Source of the DNA: Salvia splendens
Lineage: Eukaryota > Streptophyta > Magnoliopsida > Lamiales > Lamiaceae
NCBI RefSeq assembly: GCF_004379255.2
Contig: NC_056037.1
Span: forward strand, 16,254,902-16,318,901
Direction of reading: 5' to 3'
DNA length: 64,000 nt
A program made the position numbers and the translations under genes. The notes below the pieces were generated by a model. The model did not search any database, was not told the DNA's origin, and worked only from the letters and a program-made list of their open reading frames with translations. Shown here piece by piece: positions 10,671 through 21,917 of the stretch (positions are counted from its first letter, which is position 1; every line of letters starts with the position of its first letter).

Positions 10671-11080
10671 TTGCCTCTGTCCCACAAAAGATGTAATACT
10701 TGTGGGATGGTACGAGATTTGATGAGATTTTGTTTTGTGTGCTAAATGGAGATAAAATATATAATACCCCATCCGTCCCAAGATGTCTACATTCTTGAAT
10801 GACACGTGATTTTAAGAGGAGTTGAAAGGTGAAATAAGTAAAGAGAAAAATGTAGTTGAATATTTTAATGAGTAGAGAGGAGAGATATTTATTTCTAAAT
10901 ATAGAAAAGTGGACATTTTAAGTGGGACAAACTAAAAGGGAAATGTGGACATCTTGAGTGGGACGAAGAGAGTATTTATATTAATATGAAAGAGATTTTT
11001 TTTCTAAAAATGAGAATGAAACATTTTAAGTGAAACAAATTAAAAGGAAAAATGAGACCTTTCTTGTTGTACGAATGGAG
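10671..11080. mobile_element. Stowaway-type MITE interrupted by a second MITE
   Basis: Degenerate inverted ends TTGCCTCTGTCCCACAAAAG and the complement of TTGTACGAATGGAG are flanked by TA. The inner MITE (10767-10972) sits inside. Confidence 0.6.
10767..10972. mobile_element. Stowaway-type MITE nested in the previous one
   Basis: Ends CCCCATCCGTCCCAAGATGT and the complement of ATCTTGAGTGGGACGAAGAG are flanked by TA on both sides. The element is 206 bp. Confidence 0.75.
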
Positions 11081-11575
11081 TAGATAATACATAAAAATAA
11101 TATTGATGCCTATTATTAGAGGCCCAAATTTCAATTAGCAAACGTATATTTTTTCAATATCAAAGTTAAGCAGTTTTGGCATGAAGTGAAGGGTTGCGAA
11201 ATTAATTAAAAATTTTTTGATTTTAAAAATATTTTTTACATGAAATTATAACTTAAGAGAAAATCAGTAAAAAACATGAATTAAAATCAATAAGCCTGCA
11301 TGATAAATTTATATACTATAGAATTATTTTGATTCTTAGATTGTACAGATCCTTAATTATACGCAATTAAATTGTGAGAAGATAACAAAATTACTAATAT
11401 AACCTATGAAAAAACTGCAATACGACATGAATGCAGATGAATAAAATATTCTGATATTCTTAAAATTTTGAATGACTAGAAAGTAAACCATTCAATCAAG
11501 ACTGATTACGACGGCTTAAAGTTGGATTAAAGAAAAGTAAATAGTGGGCCCATCCCATTTGGCGCACTGTAATAA
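11081..11575. other. Non-coding AT-rich spacer
   Basis: Nothing recognised apart from AT-rich sequence. The final TAA (11573-11575) is the target duplication of the next element. Confidence 0.5.
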
Positions 11576-12352
11576 GTGCATCTCCAATAAGAATAGCATA
11601 GTCATTGTTCAGCCACAAACTCCTTCTGCCACATCATCAGTACTAAAATTCCTCTCGTCACATCATCAGGACAAGCAACTGGACAAGCAATAGCCCAGCC
11701 ATAGCCTAGCCACAATAAACAAAATTATAAAAATAAATAATTAACAATCACACAAAATACGGAATTAAATTTACGACACAGATACGAGAAAATTCAATAA
11801 TAATATTAAAATTAAAAAAGTACATTAATTAAAAAAATTACATTAATTTAAAAAAAACTCCTCTTCCACCCACAAATTACGGAATTATATAATTAAAAAT
11901 TACAATCACGCAAAATACGGACTTAAATTTACGACACAAATACGGGAAAATTCAATAATAATATTAAAATTAAAAAAAAGTACATTAATTAAAAAAATTA
12001 CATTAATTTTAAAAAAAACTCCTCTTCCACACACGAATTACGGAATTACATAATTAAAAATTACAATCACGCAAATACGAAATTAAATTTACGACACATA
12101 TACGGGAAAATGCAATAATTTTATTTAAATTAAAAAAAGTAAATTATAAAAAAATTACATAATTAAAAAAAAATCGGCTAGCCGATTCCGAGCCCGCAAT
12201 GGCGGCTAGCGGATCGCCTAGCGCCCGCGAATCGGCTAGAGCTCGCCGATCGGCTAGCCTAAATTGTCGCAATGGAGGCTAGCGGATCGGCTAGGGGTCG
12301 GCTAGCGCCCGCGATCGGCTAGCCTATCCGCTAGTCTCCATTGTGGATGCTC
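11576..12352. mobile_element. Harbinger-type non-autonomous element
   Basis: The termini GTGCATCTCCAATAAG and the complement of CTCCATTGTGGATGCTC resemble plant PIF/Harbinger ends (GAGCATCCACAATGG type). They are flanked by TAA on both sides, the 3-bp duplication typical of this superfamily. The interior has about 2.8 copies of a 158-160-bp AT-rich tandem repeat (11728-12168). A GC-rich block of CGGCTAGC-type repeats (12176-12340) follows. There is no coding capacity. Confidence 0.75.
11728..12168. repeat. 158-160-bp tandem repeat inside the Harbinger-type element
   Basis: The phrase TTAAATTTACGACACA recurs at about 11764, 11922 and 12082 with the same surroundings (AATTCAATAATAATATTAAA, CTCCTCTTCCAC). 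Confidence 0.85.
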
Positions 12353-12571
12353 TAAGATTCCTTCATCCCTCTTTACGCCTTTCACTTTTTTGACTCTTCG
12401 TCGTATAATTGTTCTTTAGGTAACGTATTACTCTTATTTAATTCCATTCCAGGCAATTGCTGCGATCAATCTATAGAATCAGCAATTTAAGACACAATGG
12501 GTTAGGGGGAAGGATCGGGCAGCGGCGGGGAAGGATCGGCCGGTGGGGCTACGATCATTCCTGGATCTGCT

Positions 12572-13774
12572 GTGAAATCTGAGGAGGAGCAGGACGATTG
12601 GGGAAGATCCACACGATATGAGTTCCCAAAGTTTGATTGTAGTGGATTTGAAGGATGGGTGATGCGGGCGAAATACTTTTTTGAGGTCGCTAAAGTGCCG
12701 GAGAAAAACAGAGTCAGGGTGGCTGCAATTCATTTGGAAGGCAGGGCTCTGCAATGGCACAAAGGATTCGTGAGTTTGCAAGGAGATATCGCATATGCAA
12801 ATTGGAAATGCTACATCTCGGCACTATCAGCTCGTTTTGGAGCGCATGCTTACGAAGATCCGCTAGCCGATCTGATAAACTTGAAGCAACGAGGGACGTT
12901 GCTGCTCTATATGGACAAGTTTGATGAGCTCTATCCGTGGACGGGAATTTGGGAGGATCAGGCTCTCAATTTCTTCTTATCGGATTGATGGATGAACTTC
13001 AAATGCCTGTTAGGATGTTTAAGCCCACAAGTCTGGCCGAGGCTTACTCCTTAGCAAAGTTGCAGGAGCTCACGGTGAAAGCTTTGGGGATTAAATCGAA
13101 GGCAATACCGAGCGGAGGGCAAGCTGTGAGCGGTCATTACTCTAGGAGTAAACCTCTGGCTGTAACCGCCACTAGCTATAAGCCAGCGGGCAACTGGAAC
13201 TCTAACGAAAACAGAGAGGGTAACAGGATGGGAGTGCGTGCTAGTGCCCACCTTACTCCCAAGGAGATGGATGAAAAGAAGGCAAGGAAGGAGTGCTTCT
13301 GGTGCACTGAAAAATTCACTCCAAACCACCAGTGTGCTAGAAGGAAATCTTTCGTGATACACATGATAGAACATGAGATGAAGGAGGAATTAGAGCAGCC
13401 AGTAGAGAGAAGTGAGGAAGGGGAAGGGGAAGGGGAAGGGGAAGATGAGGTGGACCTTCAACTCTCATTGCATGTTGTGTGGGGTAAAGATGGCCCTCAA
13501 ATCATGAGAGTGAAGGGAAAATGTCAGAAGAGATATCTGCGAATATTGATAGATACAGGAAGTACTCATAACTTCTTAAGTACAAAAGTGGGTGAGAAGG
13601 TTAACTGTGAACTGTTGCAAGTCCCTACCCGAGCTATGGAAGTAGCCAATGGCCAGGTTTTGCAATGTACTAAGAAGTGCAGTAATCTAATGTGGGAGAT
13701 GCATGGGTTCTCATTTGCTACTAAGGTTTACCTTATTCATCTTGAAACATATGATCTTATTTTGGGAGGTCAGT
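12572..13774 (+). pseudogene. Ty3/gypsy chromodomain element: gag and protease
   Basis: Gag packages the element RNA and the protease processes the polyprotein. The frame from ATG 12572 has a gag core (FPKFDCSGFEGWVMRAKYFF, LEGRALQWHKGF), then a single-base frameshift near 12975. The second frame continues LMDELQMPVRMF to a zinc-knuckle-like CFWCTEKFTPNHQC (about 13300) and a glutamate-glycine repeat. The aspartic protease site is ILIDTGSTHNF (about 13542-13575), and the frame ends at LILGG. The rest of the polyprotein resumes at 27126 after a 13.35-kb insertion flanked by TCAGT (13770-13774, 27126-27130). No LTR was found upstream. The frameshift and downstream stops make this an old inactive copy. 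Confidence 0.85.
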
Positions 13775-16481
13775 TGTCACGACCGCACTTCCTAAGGATA
13801 GAAAGCACGGTGAATCGCGACTAATGGGGGAAATAAGAAACGGGGAAGAAGGGGAAACAATCAAAAGGAGTACGACATATCGATCAAAAGATGAAATTTC
13901 ATTTATCAACAAGGTTTCAAATCCCGAAGGTACATAACGTGAATGACATAGTTTGACAATTCAAATGAAGTAATAGAAATTCTTAAAACATTGACGTAGC
14001 GGAAGCATTTGAGAGTTAGCTACTACTATTTATGAAGACACAATAGTAACCGGAACGTTTACTGAATCCTGTCTTTGCTCAACATTCTCCGCCTCCTGTC
14101 CTCGCTCAACCTGCACATAGGGAAAACATATGCAGGGGCTGAGTACTTTAATGCACTCAGTGAACTCATGCCCAAAATACATTCATCATTTAAGTTATGT
14201 CAAGCCATCATTGAGTGAAACTCGGGTTTTACTTTAAAAGGCCGAGAATCACTAAAACCATTCCATAAAAAGTTGTCTGCAGACAAATATCATTATCATC
14301 CCCATTCATGTACCATATCTGAACCATCATGTGAAACGAGAATGTGGCCACAAACTCGATCACTGGACCGGTCGACCACAAAGGACGGCTCACGATCCCC
14401 ATCAGTGCACTAGTCTGAGTAGGGACTCACTCCCTAGTCAGACCCGAATTCGTTAACCATCAAAGTCTAGTAGGACATTATCCTAGTAGACAATCAGATA
14501 GGCAATTCAAAATATAACATACGGCATGACATAATACTTAAAACCACCCTTATTTCACCATAAACATATCATTTCAAATAAAAGAGTTTAAGTAATAAGC
14601 CCACCTCAAAAGCTTAGGATTTCCGTAAAATTCCTCGTTCCGACTTTTAGCGTGCGTGCGAACCACCTTTTCGGAAAACACATAAAATTCATATCAAACC
14701 TCTGTAACGACGATAATTAGAATGCATGCACTCTAATTAATATCCTTTAAATTCTCTTTCTCGATTTTCGTGCATGTTCGATTATTCGGCGGCCGCCCAA
14801 GGCGTCGCGTGCGACGCCGGTCGGCCGCTTACGCTCGCTCTTTCCTTCGTTGACTCCTCGTATCTTCCCTAACGTCGAAAATAATTTCTAAAAAAATTAT
14901 TTACGCGCATACTTTAATTATCGCAATCATTTATCGTTGAAGAGGTATAATTTCATACTTAGGATAAAATTATTCATTCTTTAAAACGTTCCGGAAATCA
15001 TTACATAATTCGCCACGATTAATTATCGGCCCATCGATTAATTAATTTGGCCCTCTCCTTTATACTTCCAATTAAAATAAAAAGGCCCAAAAAAAACAAG
15101 GCCCAAATTTTTTTTTTCTCTATCCCCTCCTCATCTCTCTTCCTCTCTATTCATCTCTCTCTCTCTTCGACGGAAACTGCCCAAATTCTCCCCCAAGGTT
15201 GGGTCGCCGCCTCCGCGAATCGTCTCCCTCGTCGACCCCCACGCCGACGATCACTGCTCGCCGGGAGAAACGTCGTCTTCCGCCGCTGCCGCTGGAGTCG
15301 TCGGAAAAAGCTGTTGTCCGCCGCTGCTACTGCTGCCACGGGGAGGGAAGCCGCTGTCGTCGCACCGTCGGAGAGGCGCCAGTCGTCGCTGCTGCCGCCG
15401 GACAGCACGGCTGCTTTCGCCGGCACCCCGAACCTCTCCGATCAGCCCCGCACTCCACCCGAACAGCCCGATTACAAGTTCGTTTATTCAAGTTTTGTTC
15501 TTTCTAGTGTTTTTGAGTTAAAACATTAAAGGGGGGTGTCTGCTTGGTGCTTGATTGATGTTACTGTTCGAATTATGTGATCATTCTATAGTTGAGTACA
15601 TGCTATGCCATTCATGAAGAAAATAAAGAATTTGAATGGGAAAAGAATTATACCTTCTGATAGGTGAATTCTTGAAAGGGTTGAATACGAACCCCAAATT
15701 CTTGCTCACCTCTAGCTCCCTCTCTCGGCCCTCTCTCTCACAATCTCATTCTCCTCTTTTTTTTTTTGAAGTGTAAGGTGAGAAGAGAAGTGAAAGGGTG
15801 GATGTTTAAAAAGGGGTGTCTTTTGGTTTGTAGGATAAATGGTGGAAGATGGAGAGTGGAGAAGTTGAAAGTTGGGAAGTCTCCACTTGAATGAAACCGC
15901 CGATCGTGGAGAGGAGAAGAAGGAGAAGGGTTCTTGGGCTTGCTCCCTTTTTTTGGAAAAGAATGGACTCCCACTTTAATTAGATTGGTTTGGGCTCATT
16001 TAGTTGAAAGCCCAAGTTTGTAAAATTCTTTATCAATGGGTTGGATTTCTTTAAATAATTAGGGTCCAAACCATTTTGTAGATAGACAATTGGACTCTAA
16101 TTAAATTTGCAAAGCCCAATATAAATTCATACTTTATATTTTCGTATTTTCCTTCGATAATTAAAATTCACAAAACTTTATTAACTTTCGTTATCTTGTT
16201 CTTCGCAAAATTAAAGAACGTCTAACGTCACAACTTATATTTGGTGTTGTTCCAAATATAATTTCTTCGACCGTTCCTCGATTTACGTGTGTCGTCTTCC
16301 ATAAAAAAAAATATCCATCTCCACGTATTTCATCCTTCTTGCCAAATATAGCAACTTCATCGTCATTCTTTCAACGAGTCCTTCAAACACGTCTCCAAGA
16401 AAACTCTATTATTTAACTAAAAGAGACGTCGTTACTTCACGACATATTTTAATTAGTACTTAAAAAAGTACGGGCGTTACA
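13775..16481 (-). repeat. 3' LTR (left copy) of the LARD-like element
   Basis: It is 2707 bp and matches 19062-27125 apart from the copia insertion there. It includes a GC-rich block (about 15180-15470) that yields chance frames of about 160, 102 and 91 codons on both strands. Those frames are present in both LTR copies and have no recognisable domain. Confidence 0.9.
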
Positions 16482-19061
16482 TTCTATCCACCTTAACAGA
16501 AATTTCGTCCCGAAATTTGCTTACATCATTCTAATAAAATATTTCTCCATGAACTTGTAATCCAATTTCCAAACAGCTTCCTCGTAACTCTTTAAGATTA
16601 ATAACCATTGCTGAAAATTTAACACCTCGTGTTCTTGGTTATATCGATGCCTCTAGTTGGTGTATCACTTTTACGCATGTCTGATTATAGAAACTTATTC
16701 CCCCGTGTGCATTCGAAAAGCTCAACCTCACCCTTTCCTCCAAGTCTAGTATCAAGAACTCAGAAATTGATCAAGCAGTCTTACTTGGATATGAACTGAT
16801 TTAAAAAAAAAAATTTATAACAACACTGCAAAAAGTGTATTAATCAGAAAGGCTGCAGAATTAATCAAGAAAACAAGAACAACATTTCTAGCTCGACTCT
16901 TTTAGATCTCATCACCAATTTACAAAAATTGGTGTTCATTATTAGAATTAAGGTTTCAGGTAAACTCATAAACCTTGAGACTTTACTTCTGATGAGAGCT
17001 CGAAAGAATATGACATAGGTCTTGAGAACAGGATGAACTGAATTAAGTCTCAAATTCCATAGTAGGCTGCCAAATAAGATATTTCAATTGCCAATCAACT
17101 TAGCAAAATTCCGGCATCAATGAATGACGGTTCAAACATGTCATGACATGAGATGATCAATCGTGGGAGGATTTAGGAGCATAGAAAAATGTCATGAAGT
17201 AGCACTGATCATGGTTCGACGACATCATGCTATTGAATAATGAAATCACATCAATGGATTCACAGGTTTGCAACCGACGTGAAGTGAACTTTTTAGGAAA
17301 ACCAGCTAGATCAAACAAGTTAAGGAAAAAGAGAACACGATAGCCTTAACTTGGTGTTGCAAGCAAGAAAAATCATTGCATGAGACAATATATGTAGTGA
17401 AACTGAGTTAAAAACTATTTCACTTCTGCAAGAAAGAACTTGCCACATGCATAGTTACGAAATAAAAAGGTGTACAAAAAGTTCCAAGAGGAATATTTCA
17501 TTCTTTGAAAAAAAACATGTATGGGAGATGTAATCATACTGAAGGTCATAACTGCAAACAACTTTAGGAATGAAGTTCAATGACGGAGGCTCATAAGGTC
17601 AAAACATTTTTCCTACGAGAGATGAATCAAAGAGGACTACTAATCAAGATATCCAAAGATACCAAGGTAAGCACCAATTTTCAAGAAATAAAAGTGAGTT
17701 ATGACTCGATATAGGAAAAGAAATAATTGGCACTACTTGCAAAGCATGAGTCAACCAAGGTGTTTAAATAGGCAAGGGCTCACGGTTATTCAATACGTAT
17801 CGAAAAGAACTTAGAATCCAAGTAAGTACTGTTGATTTAAAATCATTCTTTCTAGCTACGAAGGTCGCACTCGTTCGCTCGTCTTTCTGAGGCCGAACAC
17901 GGCAACATCGTTCTAAGAAATCGTGGATTCCAAGTTGTTATTCATCACGTCATTACTACAAGATAATTGTAGTCAGTCAAAAGCCATATCTTCGTAATAT
18001 TCGTGCATATTATAACAATCATTCTCTTAAAACATTTTAATCATTTGTGTGCTTCTCCGCCTGCTATAAAGGCCGTCTCCATCGTGTCGCCACTTTTAGC
18101 AAAATTACGCGAGATAATGCTATATTGATTTGCATCGCGAGTATGATCTCTTGTCATTGCATAGCTACATCACTTAGCATCAGCTCTTCTTGTCTCGCAC
18201 CTTTTTCGTGTTTGAAGCTTCATTTCATCTTCTCTATCCTCATCTTCTTGAAATCTTCCTCGTATTCTTTTTTTTTTTTTTTTCTTATCGTTCACGAAAA
18301 CGATAGAGAATAGTAAAATGTTCACACACTAAGCTTGCTCTAACGTTTCGCGCCATTCCAAAGAAATAGCAAAAGTTCCATGGTCCACCGGCAAACATTC
18401 GCATTCTCGCTCTCCTTGCCTCGTCATGCCTTGACACATTAGGGATTCACCCCACACTTTCAGATTCTCGTTGGTTTTCATCGCTCGGGAAAGCGATGGA
18501 TAAATTGTCAACTTACAACTATGGTTCGCGCACGTTTCATCTAGCTTAGTCTTAGGCACTCTAAGTTCACAACACATTTCACATCTACTTTCAAAACAAC
18601 CATTTTCTTCAAAACTCACACTTTTCTCAAATATTTCAACATCTCACTTTCAACTTTGAAGTACAAGTTTTGAATCAAAACTCAATATATACTTGAACAT
18701 CAACTTTCATCTTTCATATAAAAACAAACAATCCATCGTCCCTCATCAAAACTCGTTCTTTTCTCAAACATTAGCAAATACTCTTCTCGAAATCAATCTC
18801 TCACAGAAAGATTCTACTTCCTCCTCTTATAAAAATTTTCTCCTCCTTTCTCAAAAATTTTCTCGTCTTCCTTTCTCCAAAACGTTCTCATAAAAAATTT
18901 TTCATAAAAAATATATTACCTCTTTCCTAGTTGAGCGTGGCGAAGCGGGATGTTGAGCCTTCCAATTTAACCTTATTTTAGTCTAGCGAAACAAGTCTAG
19001 ACTAAGACAGAAAAAGACTCTCGGGTCCAGAGCGGAAAGAAAAATTGCTCTGATACCACTC
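16482..19061 (-). other. Non-coding interior of the LARD-like element
   Basis: 2580 bp with no gag, protease, reverse transcriptase or integrase. The longest minus-strand frames are 96 codons (18329-18619) and 62 codons (16865-17053), without recognisable domains. A purine tract follows the left LTR; the primer-binding site precedes the right LTR. A T-tract lies near 18269-18284. Confidence 0.75.
19047..19058 (-). promoter_or_regulatory. Primer-binding site, initiator-Met-tRNA type
   Basis: The minus strand reads TGGTATCAGAGC three bases inside the right LTR. This matches the common plant tRNA-iMet primer site and fixes the element's orientation. Confidence 0.85.
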
Positions 19062-21219
19062 TGTCACGACCGCACTTCCTAAGGATAGAAAGCACGGTGA
19101 ATCGCGACTAATGGGGGAAATAAGAAACGGGGAAGAAGGGGAAACAATCAAAAGGAGTACGACATATCGATCAAAAGATGAAATTTCATTTATCAACAAG
19201 GTTTCAAATCCCGAAGGTACATAACGTGAATGACATAGTTTGACAATTCAAATGAAGTAATAGAAATTCTTAAAACATTGACGTAGCGGAAACATTTGAG
19301 AGTTAGCTACTACTATGTATGAAGACACAATAGTAACCGGAACGTTTACTGAATCCTGTCTTTGCTCAACATTCTCCGCCTCCTGTCCTCGCTCAACCTG
19401 CACATAGGGAAAACATATGCAGGGGCTGAGTACTTTAATGCACTCAGTGAACTCATGCCCAAAATACATTCATCATTTAAGTTATGTCAAGCCATCATTG
19501 AGTGAAACTCGGGTTTTACTTTAAAAGGCCGAGAATCACTAAAACCATTCCATAAAAAGTTGTCTGCAGACAAATATCATTATCATCCCCATTCATGTAC
19601 CATATCTGAACCATCATGTGAAACGAGAATGTGGCCACAAACTCGATCACTGGACCGGTCGACCACAAAGGACGGCTCACGATCCCCATCAGTGCACTAG
19701 TCTGAGTAGGGACTCACTCCCTAGTCAGACCCGAATTCGTTAACCATCAAAGTCTAGTAGGACATTATCCTAGTAGACAATCAGATAGGCAATTCAAAAT
19801 ATAACATACGGCATGACATAATACTTAAAACCACCCTTATTTCACCATAAACATATCATTTCAAATAAAAGAGTTTAAGTAATAAGCCCACCTCAAAAGC
19901 TTAGGATTTCCGTAAAATTCCTCGTTCCGACTTTTAGCGTGCGTGCGAACCACCTTTTCGGAAAACACATAAAATTCATATCAAACCTCTGTAACGACGA
20001 TAATTAGAATGCATGCACTCTAATTAATATCCTTTAAATTCTCTTTCTCGATTTTCGTGCATGTTCGATTATTCGGCGGCCGCCCAAGGCGTCGCGTGCG
20101 ACGCCGGTCGGCCGCTTACGCTCGCTCTTTCCTTCGTTGACTCCTCGTATCTTCCCTAACGTCGAAAATAATTTCTAAAAAAATTATTTACGCGCATACT
20201 TTAATTATCGCAATCATTTATCGTTGAAGAGGTATAATTTCATACTTAGGATAAAATTATTCATTCTTTAAAACGTTCCGAAAATCATTACATAATTCGC
20301 CACGATTAATTATCGGCCCATCGATTAATTAATTTGGCCCTCACCTTTATACTTCCAATTAAAATAAAAAGGCCCAAAAAAAACAAGGCCCAAATTTTTT
20401 TTTTCTCTATCCCCTCCTCATCTCTCTTCCTCTCTATTCATCTCTCTCTCTCTTCGACGGAAACTGCCCAAATTCTCCCCCAAGGTTGGGTCGCCGCCTC
20501 CGCGAATCGTCTCCCTCGTCGACCCCCACGCCGACGATCACTGCTCGCCGGGAGAAACGTCGTCTTCCGCCGCTGCCGCTGGAGTCGTCGGAAAAAGCTG
20601 TTGTCCGCCGCTGCTACTGCTGCCACGGGGAGGGAAGCCGCTGTCGTCGCACCGTCGGAGAGGCGCCAGTCGTCGCTGCTGCCGCCGGACAGCACGGCTG
20701 CTTTCGCCGGCACCCCGAACCTCTCCGATCAGCCCCGCACTCCACCCGAACAGCCCGATTACAAGTTCGTTTATTCAAGTTTTGTTCTTTCTAGTGTTTT
20801 TGAGTTAAAACATTAAAGGGGGGTGTCTGCTTGGTGCTTGATTGATGTTACTGTTCGAATTATGTGATCATTCTATAGTTGAGTACATGCTATGCCATTC
20901 ATGAAGAAAATAAAGAATTTGAATGGGAAAAGAATTATACCTTCTGATAGGTGAATTCTTGAAAGGGTTGAATACGAACCCCAAATTCTTGCTCACCTCT
21001 AGCTCCCTCTCTCGGCCCTCTCTCTCACAATCTCATTCTCCTCTTTTTTTTTTTGAAGTGTAAGGTGAGAAGAGAAGTGAAAGGGTGGATGTTTAAAAAG
21101 GGGTGTCTTTTGGTTTGTAGGATAAATGGTGGAAGATGGAGAGTGGAGAAGTTGAAAGTTGGGAAGTCTCCACTTGAATGAAACCGCCGATCGTGGAGAG
21201 GAGAAGAAGGAGAAGGGTT

Positions 21220-21797
21220 TGTGAAAGTGTGTCCATGCAAACTACTGGAGCTCGGCTTCTGAGCTCGGAAATGAAGCTCGGCTTTGAGTCCGGTTGTGAT
21301 CGAGTGGTGGAGCCTCGGCAGCTCCGAGAAGAGATCAAGAAATAAAGCTCGGCTTTGAGCTAGCCGAGAAAGGCAGTTCGGTTGATAGCCGAGAAAGGCA
21401 GTTCGGTTGATAGCCGAGAAATGCAGTTCGGTTGCTAACCAAGAATGGCAGTTCGGTTTTAGCCGAACAGCGGTTATAACTAACTTTGGGAAATAGAGTT
21501 AGTTGGATTTTATTTCTTGATTGCATCTTGTATAAATAGCTCGATAGAGCTCAGTAGTGAGAGAGCAGAATTACACCATATACACACACTCAGAGAGATT
21601 AAATCTCAAGATAGCAAGCAGTTGTGAGCGGTAGAGTGTGAGTGTGAGTTCGTTGTAATTGTAAAGAGTTCGTCAATAAGATTCCGGTCATCTTCTCCGT
21701 GGACGTAGGTGGATTATCACCGAACCACGTTATATCGTTTGCGTGCTTTATTTCCTCGTTCGTGCGTGTGTGAGATCGGCGGTATCACGACCCAACA
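21220..21797 (+). repeat. 5' LTR of copia element
   Basis: 578 bp, TGTGAAAG...CCCAACA. It holds five GCTCGGCT-like words near the start, a 25-bp tandem repeat (21362-21461) and the TATA box TATAAATAG (21531-21539). Transcription likely starts some 25-35 bp downstream of that box. Confidence 0.92.
21362..21461 (+). repeat. 25-bp tandem repeat in the copia LTR U3 region
   Basis: Four units of AGCCGAGAAAGGCAGTTCGG type with period 25 lie about 70 bp upstream of the TATA box; a partial fifth follows. The position suits an enhancer, but that role is inferred. The same block recurs in the right LTR. Confidence 0.8.
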
Positions 21798-21820
21798 AGT
21801 GGCGCCGTCTGTGGGAAACG
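21798..21820 (+). promoter_or_regulatory. Copia primer-binding site region
   Basis: TGGCGCCGTCTGTGGG begins two bases after the LTR. The first eight bases fit a tRNA 3' end of the CGGCGCCA type. The exact tRNA is not certain. Confidence 0.6.
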
Positions 21821-21917
21821 TTGAAACGTTTTCTTGATTGGTTTTCTGGGCGAGTTGAAGTCCGGGAGCTCTGTTGTCTGAGCCGATCTTGGCGATTGCC
21901 CACCGTTTGTTCGAGAA

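Noticed and set aside
15047..15529. 160-codon plus-strand frame (and its twin at 20334-20816), plus shorter overlapping frames
   Set aside because: It lies inside the LTRs of the LARD-like element, is duplicated with them, is partly a GC-rich open stretch on both strands, and has no domain.
18329..18619. 96-codon minus-strand frame inside the LARD-like interior
   Set aside because: No recognisable domain, isolated, and no other gag-pol piece nearby; kept only as a note.
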